NCBI GenBank assembly: GCA_033675265.1
Contig: JAUJYZ010000010.1
Span: 324,219 to 388,218 of the forward strand
Source: Actinostola sp. cb2023
Taxonomy: Eukaryota; Cnidaria; Anthozoa; Actiniaria; Actinostolidae
Reading direction: 5' to 3'
DNA: 64,000 nt
In this document: positions 26,091 through 36,000 of the stretch, piece after piece
Position numbering within the stretch: position 1 is the stretch's first letter
Layout: every line of letters begins with the position of its first letter
The notes under the pieces: generated by a model
Database searches by the model: none
What the model was told of the DNA's origin: nothing
The model's input: the letters and a program-made list of their open reading frames with translations, nothing else
Program-made: the position numbers and the translations under genes

Positions 26091-27314
26091 ACCGTACAGC
26101 GTACTTGACGACGGATTACGGAATCCAGATAATGTATTGGACATCTGCCGTTGTTTTTCCAAAGGATTGTGGCTATAACTAGTTATGGACTCAGGATTGG
26201 CGTGGCCAGTCAGCTCTGAAATCTCCAAGGGATGGAATTCGTCTCGTAAAAGTTGGACTGTTGTCTTGCGTCCACTGGAGTTAGTGAACTTTCCCTTCAA
26301 GCCTGCTTTATCAGCAATTTGCTTCATCATTTTACTGAGGGTATTGACACCAATAGGAATGCTCTTGTACCAAACACCGGATGTTGTGTTGTCTATTGGC
26401 GTCAAGTAGAAGTTGTTTGGCACATCGTCGCCCTTTGGTCTATGGCTCACGTACTCCATAAAGGCTCGGTATGGATCGCGTTCACCACCGTCTGTCTTCC
26501 AAAGCTTGTTGTTATATTTCCTAGCCCGCTTGGCTTTTCCTTCATCACCCTGGCGATTCTTTGTCTGTCTCTCTGTGTACTCAATATACTGGTCTCGAAC
26601 TACAAAATCTTCAAGTTGGCAGTCGTGCTGCTCCTTGCATGCTCGCATACCCAGATGCGTCACGTTGTTCCACCAAACTAGTCTGATCAGACTTCTAGGA
26701 TTTTGAAGACCAACATCACCACTGGACCACATCTTCTCTAAGTCTTCTGCTTCTACTGGATCAGCTGCGTTGGGTTTGTTGCCTAGCCCTTTCTTCTTCA
26801 GATCTTTCTTCTTCAAGGACAACATAGTTGCAACTTCCTCAAACTCAGCGCTGCCAGTCTTGTCAAGGTCGAAGTTGTTGTCGATGGCTGGTGGGCAAGG
26901 ACGCTCCAAAAAATATCTCCTGAGGCCGTTCCGGTAAGTTTGAAGTGTCCCTGGTTCATACTCTTTTCCTTTACTGTTATTAGATGTCTGTCTTATTTCA
27001 ATGAAGAAATGCTTTAGCAGCTCTGGGGCGTTTTGTTTCGATACTTGATCAAGATCGACCTGTTGGCCGTGTTTTTCTTCATACCATGCTTTTAGCCGGC
27101 GTACGGCGCAAAAGGTGCTCTTTTTAGTATTTTTAACGACCATATTATCTTTAAACTTCTCCAATTCATCATCTGTGTAGGTTACGATTCCACCCACGGT
27201 ATTCTGGTTTGCGACGGCGTCTTGCCGGGAATCGCACATAACGGTGCTTTGTTGTTGTTGCTGTTTTTCACTTCGCCGGTGTCTTGTAGTTGATAGAGTT
27301 AAAGGTTTTTCCAA
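26007..27314 (-). CDS. Crypton-type tyrosine recombinase (DUF3504-like), C-end frameshifted
   Basis: A 435-residue single-exon frame. It should catalyse site-specific strand exchange that moves the surrounding element. Landmarks: an N-terminal helical region after the start with a YTDDELEKFKDN segment; the first conserved Arg in HLGMRACKEQHD; the central box with Arg in NSSGRKTTVQLL, where the usual His is replaced by Asn or Ser; then ELTGHANPESITSYSH, supplying the Gly-His and the likely nucleophilic Tyr. The start at 27314 precedes a Gln repeat; MCDSRQ about 75 bp in is an alternative. The last 25 residues in this frame (AYAYGASATGERS) look artificial. A shift of one base near 26090 opens a more protein-like tail running to 25892 (ending NLHASVNPSS), so the copy is probably frameshifted and may be inactive. 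The recombinase family is firm; the Crypton subgroup is not. Confidence 0.8.
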   Translation of the reverse strand: MEKPLTLSTTRHRRSEKQQQQQSTVMCDSRQDAVANQNTVGGIVTYTDDELEKFKDNMVVKNTKKSTFCAVRRLKAWYEEKHGQQVDLDQVSKQNAPELLKHFFIEIRQTSNNSKGKEYEPGTLQTYRNGLRRYFLERPCPPAIDNNFDLDKTGSAEFEEVATMLSLKKKDLKKKGLGNKPNAADPVEAEDLEKMWSSGDVGLQNPRSLIRLVWWNNVTHLGMRACKEQHDCQLEDFVVRDQYIEYTERQTKNRQGDEGKAKRARKYNNKLWKTDGGERDPYRAFMEYVSHRPKGDDVPNNFYLTPIDNTTSGVWYKSIPIGVNTLSKMMKQIADKAGLKGKFTNSSGRKTTVQLLRDEFHPLEISELTGHANPESITSYSHNPLEKQRQMSNTLSGFRNPSSSTLYGSSVRWSVIYAYAYGASATGERSCCPKI

Positions 27315-29012
27315 GTTTTTCAGAGCGTCAAATTTAAATTGAAAGGTCGGTAATTCGTAGAAGTCGTCTGGTTGTTTTGGAAAAAAAGTACGTCATTCAA
27401 GTAAGATACTTTAACAGGTGAAATGTTGCTCAGTTTTCGTTTAGTTGTAAACAACAGCGACACAAAGCCAGTGAAAGAAAAAAACAATGTGCGGGCTTCC
27501 TGATTTTGCGTTGAATTCAGCTTTTCAAGCCGCGGTCAAATATTGATCATTTTCAAAGCAAAGCTCTTTTACTAGCAAACCTAGCTATTTGCCGTTTTAT
27601 TCTTTGTGAAATAACCTTTTTGTTTGTTTGTTTTTGTATGTTATATGTTAAGAAAACTAATATAAACTTAGACTTTAACAAAATGTTAATGTGTGGGATC
27701 CCTGATTTTGCGTTGAATTCAGCTTTCAAGCCACTGAATTCCACGCTGAATCCCATGCCTTCTACGTCACATATTCGTCATTTCGAACCAATCAGCGCGC
27801 GAGTTTCTAATGAGCTATGGGATTCTATAGGTATGGATAACCAGTTTATAGTTAACGAAAACTTACAACCAAAAAGACTAAAAGTGATCAGTGACAGGCT
27901 CGAAGTTCAGTTCAAGTTTTCACAATCAATGAATCAGTCTTGTCAAACCTGTAAGTATGCTTTTCTGATGTTATTCAGTTAACAAAGAAGTTAATTGGAA
28001 ATACACGAAAATACGGACTTATTCTATCCTCATAATGACTTATAAATAAATCGTTCAAATTTTCTCAACTGACCGTTTCTTGTTGCTTTCAATCCGATCA
28101 GAGAACTGAGTGCCGCTTGCATGAGAAGTTGAATCTAGTGAACTTCAACATTTCACAGGACATTGATGGATTTGTTAACTACCTTACTGAATGCTGAAGA
28201 TTCTCAGGCAATATAGTTCTTTCAAAGCCATATTTATTGATAAAGATGCAGAGGCGATAGCTCTGATTCAGTGAGTGAAGCTACATGACTTGTACAAAAC
28301 AAGTACACAAGGCTCAAAGTAAAAGGCAGCCGATCGACTGACAAGCAAAGAGAACACAACTGGAACACGGGATAAATTTGCAGTTTTGTATGATTACAGG
28401 TACAGATTTTGCTAGGTGTAAATGCTGAATTAAATTGGACTCAGATTTTGTTGTTTATCTGTTGGCTTAATCTATTAGCCGATTGTGGTTGCTTTATGCC
28501 GGTCTGAAAATGTCGTTCGCCATGATTTGCTGTCGTTGTACTTCGTGGTCTCTCTTTCAAACATCGATTCTCATCTCGCTTTAATATATAGATTTCTTTA
28601 CATCGATTATATTTAGTGCTAGAGATGCTAAAGCCAGATTCAAAACGATTTGCTTTGCTTTCGTGCTCAGTTTATATTTAAGCTTAAGTTGAGAAGACAC
28701 TTGAAGTACAACTGAAAAAGCGTAAAGATTTTTCAGTACTGTGTTTGTGAAATTAATTTCACTTCGATGAAAATGAATTTTACAAATGAAAAATGAGAGC
28801 AATCAAAGCTAAAATATTGATTTGACCTCAACTCTCAATCCATCCTTTGTACGCGTATATCGTATCTTAGCCACAGCCTCGCTTTCATCTCGCAATTCCA
28901 CGCTAAATACCCATTGCATCCGGTTTGCAAAGCACCCAATTCCACGCTGAATACCTTCTCATCCGGTTTGCTTCTCAGCCAATCAGCGCGCGAGTTTCAT
29001 ATGAGCTATGGG

Positions 29013-29117
29013 ATTCTATCAAATATTTACTTTTCCCAAAATGATATTATTATTATTATTATATTTTTTGGCTTTTATGCAAATTAGAAGCAGCCAATTA
29101 TTAATTCGGTCTGTATA
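29013..29117. mobile_element. TIR element copy A, right part
   Basis: From ATTCTATCAAATATTT through TTTTCCCAAAATGATATTAT, GGCTTTTATGCAAATTAGAA to AATTCGGTCTGTATA. It matches 41772-41862 apart from a small (ATT)n gain. Confidence 0.85.
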
Positions 29118-29267
29118 ACAGATAGCTAGAACCTGATCTGAGTGTTTATCAAACAGAAGGGGGGGTCTTGAAAGTTTTACCAATTTCAAAGGGGGGTCTT
29201 CAGAATTTTTTTGCATTTAAGAGGGGGGTCCGGAAACAAAAACCTAAAAAATGACTTTCTCCTCCAG

Positions 29268-29490
29268 CCCGCTATGGAAATGCCTACGGTAAAATCGTTT
29301 CCGCTAATGTCTATACGGTGAAACGCTATGGAAATGCTTGCGGTAAAATCGTTTCAGCTAATGTCTATACGGTGAAACGCTATGGAAATGCTTGCGGTAA
29401 AATCGTTTCCCGCTAATATCTATACGGTGAAACGCTATGGATATACTTACGGTATTATTATTATTATTATTATTATTACGGTAAAATCGT
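29268..29490. repeat. 55-bp tandem array (ACGGTGAAACGCTATGG), site 2
   Basis: Four copies of the unit seen at 22475-23085, the last interrupted by (ATT)n. It lies about 250 bp right of the Crypton-bearing repeat and just below the BTB gene's 3' end. Confidence 0.9.
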
Positions 29491-29556
29491 GTCTTGCTAA
29501 TATCAAGTTAAGTCATAGCGCCTCTTCATTGTTAGTATTTCGATTCATTCCCTGGC

Positions 29557-30858
29557 CTATTCACTGAATGTCTTGAATATCAGTGTTTGAATCTGACCAT
29601 CAGAAGCATTGTTACCCAAGGTATTGGATTTTACGTACTCTACCTTGAAATCTTCAAACTCGACACAAGTTTTACCATCTAAACCTACATATGAATGAGG
29701 TCCTTTTACATCAAATCCAATTCGGTATTGAAAACCGGGATACACCTTCATCGGTTCTCTAAGGAAGACAGTAAATCCATAATACAAACCGTCAATTTGG
29801 TCCTTTTCAGTTTTACCGGTGGATAGAAATTGGCTCTTTAACTTGATGTCGAATGGTTCGATTTTGTGAATGGAAACGTTGAGTTGATGACTTTGACCCT
29901 CACTTCCAAACAGCCTGGCACCAACAAGAGCAACGGCTTTGTTAACACGAAAGTCGATGCAAGAAAAGCGCCACCCATCGAACGAGACGGATTGAATTGT
30001 AGCAAAGCGATTATTTGGTATCAGAAGGCGGTCTCTGGCTGATCTTTCTTTGATTGAGAAAAATGTAGTAACTGTTGGTGAAGAACTGAACAGCTGTATT
30101 AGCTCTGTGACTTCGTTCTTGTCGAGGATATCGCCGGATAGCACTACTTCGGTAAACTCCTTTAGTGACATTAGTGGAAATCGAACCAGTCTGATGACCT
30201 CTTCTCCAAGAATGGCTCGTTTAGTTTCACCGTTGTTATACAACCCTTCTGCTTGGACCTTCTTTGAAACCCATTGATCAACAGCTTGAAATAAGTCCAA
30301 CTCTTTGATCTTCAGTCCGTCTCTACCAAGAACTTGGCAAAGCAATTCACGAGGAATATCAAGAAAAGCCTGAGATGTCACGGCTCTTTGAGTTTCACTG
30401 TCTATAATGCTCCAACAGTGTTTCGCCAGGTTTTCGTCACCCATTTTGGAGATTGCAGGTAAAATAGAAAACACATCTTCTGAACTAAGTTGGTCCTCAA
30501 TATAATCTCTACATTTAGTGACCAGAAATGGCATCATGTACTTATCCGCAAGGTACAGTACTTCCATAACGTTACTTCCTGTTAAGTTGACCTCGTCTGA
30601 ATGCGCATAGCGAAGCAGTTCGTGTAGTCCTTCCTTGGTGCAGTCTGGTAGGTCGATAGTTGGTCTAGTCTCTGCTAGCTGTCCGTAAAACATGGCCTCA
30701 AAGACAGGACTACTGATAGCCAGGATGTACTTGTTGGCTGGAATAGTGACTTTGTCTCCATTCGATTCCACAACCGAGAACTCCACGTCACAGAACAAGG
30801 ACTTGCTGAACGCGTACTGAGTACGTTGTCCAACCGTAACCAATTGGGTTTGCCACAT
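29557..30858 (-). CDS. BTB-BACK-PHR domain protein (BTBD1/2/3/6-like), intronless
   Basis: 433 residues from the chosen Met (MWQTQLVTVGQRTQYAF), which aligns with the start of the conserved N-terminus; the frame continues upstream to 31083 but that extension (IQYIYTSS before the Met) has no family resemblance and overlaps a TATATATA stretch. The BTB domain is about residues 10-120 (FCDVEFSVV, IPANKYILAISSPVFEAMFYG), the BACK domain about 130-260 (LADKYMMPFLVTKCRDYIE, LCQVLGRDGLKIKELDLFQA), and the PHR-type beta domain about 285-425 (ERSARDRLLIPNNRFATIQS, VYPGFQYRIGFDVKGPHSYVG). Known role of the family: Cullin-3 substrate adaptors. There is no intron in the whole frame, so a retrocopy is possible, but there are no stops or shifts. 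An upstream non-coding exon cannot be excluded. Confidence 0.9.
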   Translation of the reverse strand: MWQTQLVTVGQRTQYAFSKSLFCDVEFSVVESNGDKVTIPANKYILAISSPVFEAMFYGQLAETRPTIDLPDCTKEGLHELLRYAHSDEVNLTGSNVMEVLYLADKYMMPFLVTKCRDYIEDQLSSEDVFSILPAISKMGDENLAKHCWSIIDSETQRAVTSQAFLDIPRELLCQVLGRDGLKIKELDLFQAVDQWVSKKVQAEGLYNNGETKRAILGEEVIRLVRFPLMSLKEFTEVVLSGDILDKNEVTELIQLFSSSPTVTTFFSIKERSARDRLLIPNNRFATIQSVSFDGWRFSCIDFRVNKAVALVGARLFGSEGQSHQLNVSIHKIEPFDIKLKSQFLSTGKTEKDQIDGLYYGFTVFLREPMKVYPGFQYRIGFDVKGPHSYVGLDGKTCVEFEDFKVEYVKSNTLGNNASDGQIQTLIFKTFSE

Positions 30859-31139
30859 CGAAGACGTATATATATACTGTATACAATTGTAAAATGAATG
30901 GACTATAAAACACGAAGGCAAAAAAGCACTTTGCTCATGCTTCAATGCTTTATAATAGAGGTAGTACAAGTAGCGAAGGGCATGATGGGAAGAGCAAAGT
31001 CTGCTCTGGAACATAGCTGGATACGGATACTCTGTTCCATGGTTCGATTGCATCATTACCGACAAGCAAGGGTCAAACTTCAATTGTGAAATGTTTTATT
31101 TGTTTACGTTACAATCTGCCATGTATGTTGATATAACTA

Positions 31140-31275
31140 ATACTCGAGCTTCAGTCTGTCGTTTTAATCTGTACGTCTTTTATTCGTTCGTTCGGCGCTC
31201 GGTGGTTCGTCTACGGTCATTCAGCGCTCGGTGGTTCGTCTACGTTCGTTCAGTGCTCGGTGGTTCGTTGGGTTG
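31140..31275. repeat. CGCTCGGTGGTTCGTCTACG repeats
   Basis: Three copies of a roughly 30-bp unit (GCGCTCGGTGGTTCGTCTAC). Nothing else is visible between here and 31460. Confidence 0.75.
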
Positions 31276-31529
31276 CTGGTTTTTTTAATTCGTTCTTCCG
31301 TTCCCTTGATTTTATTTAAGTAGCTTATAAGATTATTTTTAGTGTTCGATTAGCAAATTTTCTTTGTAAGAAGTATATATATCACGAGGCAATGGTGAAA
31401 ATAATTCGATTAGCTCTTTAACTATTTGGAGACTATCCACAATAAAAAATATATTTGTGCTCTGAAAATAAAAAAAACCTACACAAAAGTGGTAGGTTTT
31501 TGTAAGTGGCCTTCGCTGTGAAGCACTTG

Positions 31530-31800
31530 GTATTGCTGGTTTGCAATCAATCCCTGGAGATTTAAAGTATAAAGGCACAGCGGTTGTGAGGAATGCTTTG
31601 TTATCGGGAACCAACATGGCCGCCGTGACGTCACGTGAAATCCAGCAATTCCAAGTAAAAAAAGACGGCGGCTGTAACATGGACCATAATCCTTTGCGAA
31701 CTTAAACTCAACACGACTCACTTCAATACCAAAAGCAGATAACAGCTACATGGCACACTTACAGATTTTGACGTTTGCAAAACTTTGTTCTAAACTTCTA
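31530..31800. repeat. dispersed repeats with CRE/YY1-like block
   Basis: 31536-31640 (TTTGCAATCAATCCCTGGAG ... GTTATCGGGAACCAACATGG, then TGACGTCACGTGA) matches 40765-40885. 31686-31800 matches 230-375. Neither carries a coding frame. 31800-32310 shows nothing recognisable. Confidence 0.7.
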
Positions 31801-32317
31801 TATACGAGGTATAGTGGTTTATGCGCGCAAAGGATTGTGGTAACGTACTGATTAACTGTTAGCAATTTTCTTTGAATTTTTTTTTTTCCAAGTACATTTC
31901 GTGTTCTTATAGAGTATCGAATTGCATTTATGAAATATATGAAAGCAAATTTGAAAGAATGAGGAAAATGACAATTGATTTTCCCACGCGAATCCTTAAC
32001 TCTAATTTGACACGAAATATTTTTTGATCGATTATTTGTGATTGAATGAGACGTATTGTACTTGTGCTATGAAGTTAAATATTTCTATGATTTACCACTT
32101 TGTGGCAATTTTATTCAGCCATGCTGATTAACTGGAAGATGTTACGCCAAGGCTCTACAATCAGCTTTTACACTTCGGGATTGACAGTGTTTCGTGAAAC
32201 CGGCCTTGAACCTGGCTGGTTACCAATTCCAAAGAATTCGGTTGGAGCATCAACCTGTTGTGGAAGAAAAAGGGGATGGTCCGGCGATTCGTCTCATTTG
32301 CTATTCGGGTACACTCT

Positions 32318-33085
32318 CACTCCTTGCCTCCATGCTTCCTTGCCTCCTTGCCTTATTCCCTTTTACTTCCCTTCCTCCTAGCTTCCCTCCTTCCTTCCTT
32401 GCCTTCTTCCCTTCCTCCCTGCTTCTCTCCTTCCGTTCTTGCCTCCTTCCCTTCCTCCCTGCTTCCGTCCTTGCCTTCTTCCCTTCCTCCCTGCTTCTCT
32501 CCCGTTCTTGCCTCCTTACTTTCTTCCCTTCCTCCCTGCTTCCCTCCTTCCGTCCTTGCCTTCTTCCCTTCATCCCTGCTTCCCTTCTTCCTTCCTTGCC
32601 TTCTTCCCTTCCTGCCTGCTTCCGTTCTTGCCCCCTTGCCTTATTCCCTTCCTTCCTGCTTCCCTCTTTCCGTCCTTGCATTCTTCCCTGCTTCCCTCCT
32701 TCTGTTCTTGCCTCCTTACATTCTTCCCTTCCTCCCTGCTGCCGTCCTTGCCTTCTTCCCTCCTTCCTTCCTTCCTTCCTGCTTTACCTTCTTCCCTTCC
32801 TGCCTGCTTCCCTCCTTCCGTTCTTGCCCCCTTGTCTTCTTCCCTTTCTCCCTGCTTCCATTCTTGCCTTCTTGCCTTCCTCACCTCTTCCCTCCTTCCG
32901 TTCCTGTCTCCTTGCCTTCTACCCTTACTCCCTGCTTCCGTCCTTGCTTTCTTCCTTTCCTTTCTGCTTCCCTCTTTCCGTTCTTCCCTCCTTCCCCTTC
33001 TTCTTCCTTTTAACCTAGCTCCTTACCTCCTTCCTTTCATCCCTCCTTTTCCTTTAGCCCTCCCTCCCTCGCATCTTTTTCTAAC
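32318..33085. repeat. 750-bp polypyrimidine array
   Basis: Irregular CCTTCCTCCCTGCTTCC / TTGCCTTCTTCCCTTCC units, almost all C and T on the plus strand. Frames of 200-270 codons on both strands are low-complexity artefacts. The array starts right after the last coding exon of the calcium-ATPase-like gene (minus strand). Confidence 0.95.
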
Positions 33086-36000
33086 AAGCCTACCTCATCT
33101 CTACTTCTTACACCTCTAATACAGAAACAGCATCCCTTCTGCTGTTTGGGAACTCCCTTGGTACAGCAGCGGATCTGTCTTGGGATGATGTTCTTTGGAA
33201 TTGTGAAGACGATTTGACCCCAGAGCAACTCAGAGAAACCAAAGAACCAACACCACAACCACTGCTCAGCATCCATTTCACGTACGCGGAAAGCGTTTGT
33301 GAAGTAGAATACCATGAGGATCTATGGAAGTGAAAAACATTCATCACTACATCGATAAGATTTGCAATCTGCCCAGATCAGTTATATATATGGATCACCC
33401 TTTTCAATGAATGCCGGCATGCCTCATCGCATGTTGCCGGCCACTATCTAATCCACATGATAATGGAAAGAGGGACGTGCATGACTACTATGTTGATTAG
33501 ACCAATGAATCTCTCAATGAATTTGCCACCCACATGAAATAAAGTATGTGTATGTATGTAATGAAGAAAAAGTGTTGACATCAAACCACGACACAGTTAC
33601 CGCATGTAACTCTCTAGTCCGATACCCGTACACGCCGTACACCTATCTAAGACTGACACTTTTGTGTCACGGTTCCTACTGCACTGTTGTACTGTTCGCT
33701 CTCTAGCTCTAAGGCGAACACTTCCGTCGCCAAGCCGGATAGAAAAGTTGATCCCTGGCAGTAGAGAGAGAGAGAGAGATTCGACTATACCTGACAAACA
33801 ACGTTGAACGGAGAAGATGGGATACATGTTATACTTATGAGTTTGGAAGGAAGTTGGACTACTGACAGAGATGATGTTAAAAGTAAAACGTGAAGAAACG
33901 TCTCGATACCTGAACTCCAAAACATATCATGAGAATAGTAAAGAAGATGAAGTTGAATCCCTCTCCTTTGGCTATGAACACATTCCTGTCCTGCACACGT
34001 CTGCAGTTTATTTCATTAAAGAGTTGCATCAGTATAAATGTGGTGAACACCATGGTAGCGTGCTGACTTGGCTGACAGATCGAAGTAGGACTGTAACCAA
34101 AGCGTGTGTCCGTAAAATCCGCGAACACGTAAATTAGAATAAAGATCACAGCAATCTGGTAGATGGAGTGGAATATGACGTTACGTAGGACGGCACGTGA
34201 TATCAAGGGCTTGTTTCGGCCGTAGGGCTTGTGACGAAGGATGTCCTCGGTTGGTTGATCGCTAGTCAGAGCGATGGAAGCGAGGGCATCCATGATGAGG
34301 TTGAGCCACAGCAGCTGAGTCGCCGAGAACAAGCTTTTCTGCAAAAAAAGAAATTTCTTTATAAATCAGTGTTGTGGGATTTTCGTTCATGCAGGTAGGC
34401 AAACCAATGTAGTGGCCATACATGTTCACTTCTTGTCGGGCAAATGGTTATCGCTTAACGAAAGGTACTCTGTTTCTCCTACAAATAATCTCAGTGGTTG
34501 ATTGGGAAATCAGTGTGGAATTGGCCGCCTACAAGGAGGAATTATTGGTATATGCACCTATTTCAAAAACGGTTGTCAGCGTCATAGGATATGGTCATAT
34601 GTTATAGTATACTAAAGAGCAATGATCCCAAAGACCAATTGTCGAACAGATCCTCGGCACCCAATTGTATCCAATCTCAACCCTTTTCTTCATTTGCGCT
34701 TTTTGGTCGTAATTAATTGGTTTTCAGAATAAGCTACATGACCTAAGTCATATGACCAGTTACTGACCTGGAACAAAATGGCGCCGACAATCATGACGAT
34801 TAGTGTGACCCACGTGGCTGTTAGTTGAAACTGCAAAAACTTGAGGACCGTTTCGTAAATGTGTCGACCATATTTGATGGTTTTCAAGAGACTTGAAATG
34901 TTGTCTTGCTTCAGGACAATGTCTGATGACTCTTGGGCCACGTTCGCGCCACTCACACCCTGTGAAAAAAACACCCATACCCTTAGTTAGGAAAGTGTTC
35001 CTCAGTTCTATGTACCAAGTTTCACATACAGGCATGAACGTTTCGTTAAACGGGTGCGTACGTGACGTGGTGTAAGCTCAGTTGTGTGTTGTTGGTGTCT
35101 GTTTGCGGAATTTCACCCATAATTTATTAACGTATGTAAAGTTATCATACCAAGGATATTCCCACATCAGCCTCTTTCAAAAATGGCCCATCGTGAATTC
35201 CAGACGCCAAAGCAGCTACGACTTCACCACTTTCTCGTACATGACTTCCCTTGATCCCCTTTATGATGGCTGGGCTTTTATCTGGAGGACAACTTGCCAG
35301 GACGCGTAATTCATTTCTACGCCAAAGATTATCGAACTTGCTCTGGTTGATCTGTAAAAATTGAATTTCGATGATAATTATATTAGCCAGCCAATATATT
35401 CCACTGTTGGTATCAGTATGATATCTTTATGCGTACATATAAAATAGAGCCATTTGTATCCTTGCTTTATTTCAGTTGACGTCATTTCCGTTCTCGTGAG
35501 GAATTTTTTTGGTCAGCTGATTTACAAGTTTAGAATAGAATTCTCACTGCTTGGCCAGTGTTTGACCACCTTTGAGGGGAGATAATGAGATTATGTCATA
35601 GACTAGCCTGTGAATCCCTTTCCATCCCCTTCCCCTCCCCTTCTTGGAGAGCCTGTTCACAGGCTATTCATAGACTGGCTATCACGAGCTGATACTAACC
35701 TCACCCGCTTCATTCATGGTCTCTTTTGCAAAGGACTTAAAATCCTGACCAAAAACACTGGCCTTGTTAGTTGGCCCAAAACTTGTAGGAGCCAGAATTC
35801 CGCACCTTTTTGCAAAGGATCCCGAGGATTGGATGCTTGCTCCAGTTACCAAAGAAATGTTTATCCCGGCATCTCGGAAAGTTGAAACTGTTTTTGCAAT
35901 CTAAAACATGGGTTTATAACAAACATGAGAAAAATGTGAGAAAATTTGGATCGATATCTGGGATGAAGTCCGTGGTGTCCTTGTGTTTGATATATGAAAG

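Larger units (their letters stand above)
25143..29012. mobile_element. composite Crypton insertion (two units)
   Basis: ATTCTAT occurs at the left edge (25143), at an internal junction (27822) and at the right edge (29013). Both units end in GAGCTATGGG before ATTCTAT and both begin with AGG after it. The second unit, 27822-29012, has no large frame. The relative of the host repeat at 41516-41862 has a single ATTCTAT (41772) with no insert. The left end is a long foldback (25155-25310) around a perfect-looking CGATATCG hairpin. Known biology: Cryptons move by tyrosine recombinase at short direct repeats, which fits. Confidence 0.75.

Noticed and set aside
30859..31083. N-terminal extension of the BTB protein to 31083
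   Set aside because: No family similarity, overlaps a TATATATA stretch, and the conserved start aligns at 30858.
32194..33119. Frames up to 274 codons rich in Pro/Leu/Ser/Phe
   Set aside because: Low-complexity translation of the polypyrimidine array; present in several frames at once.
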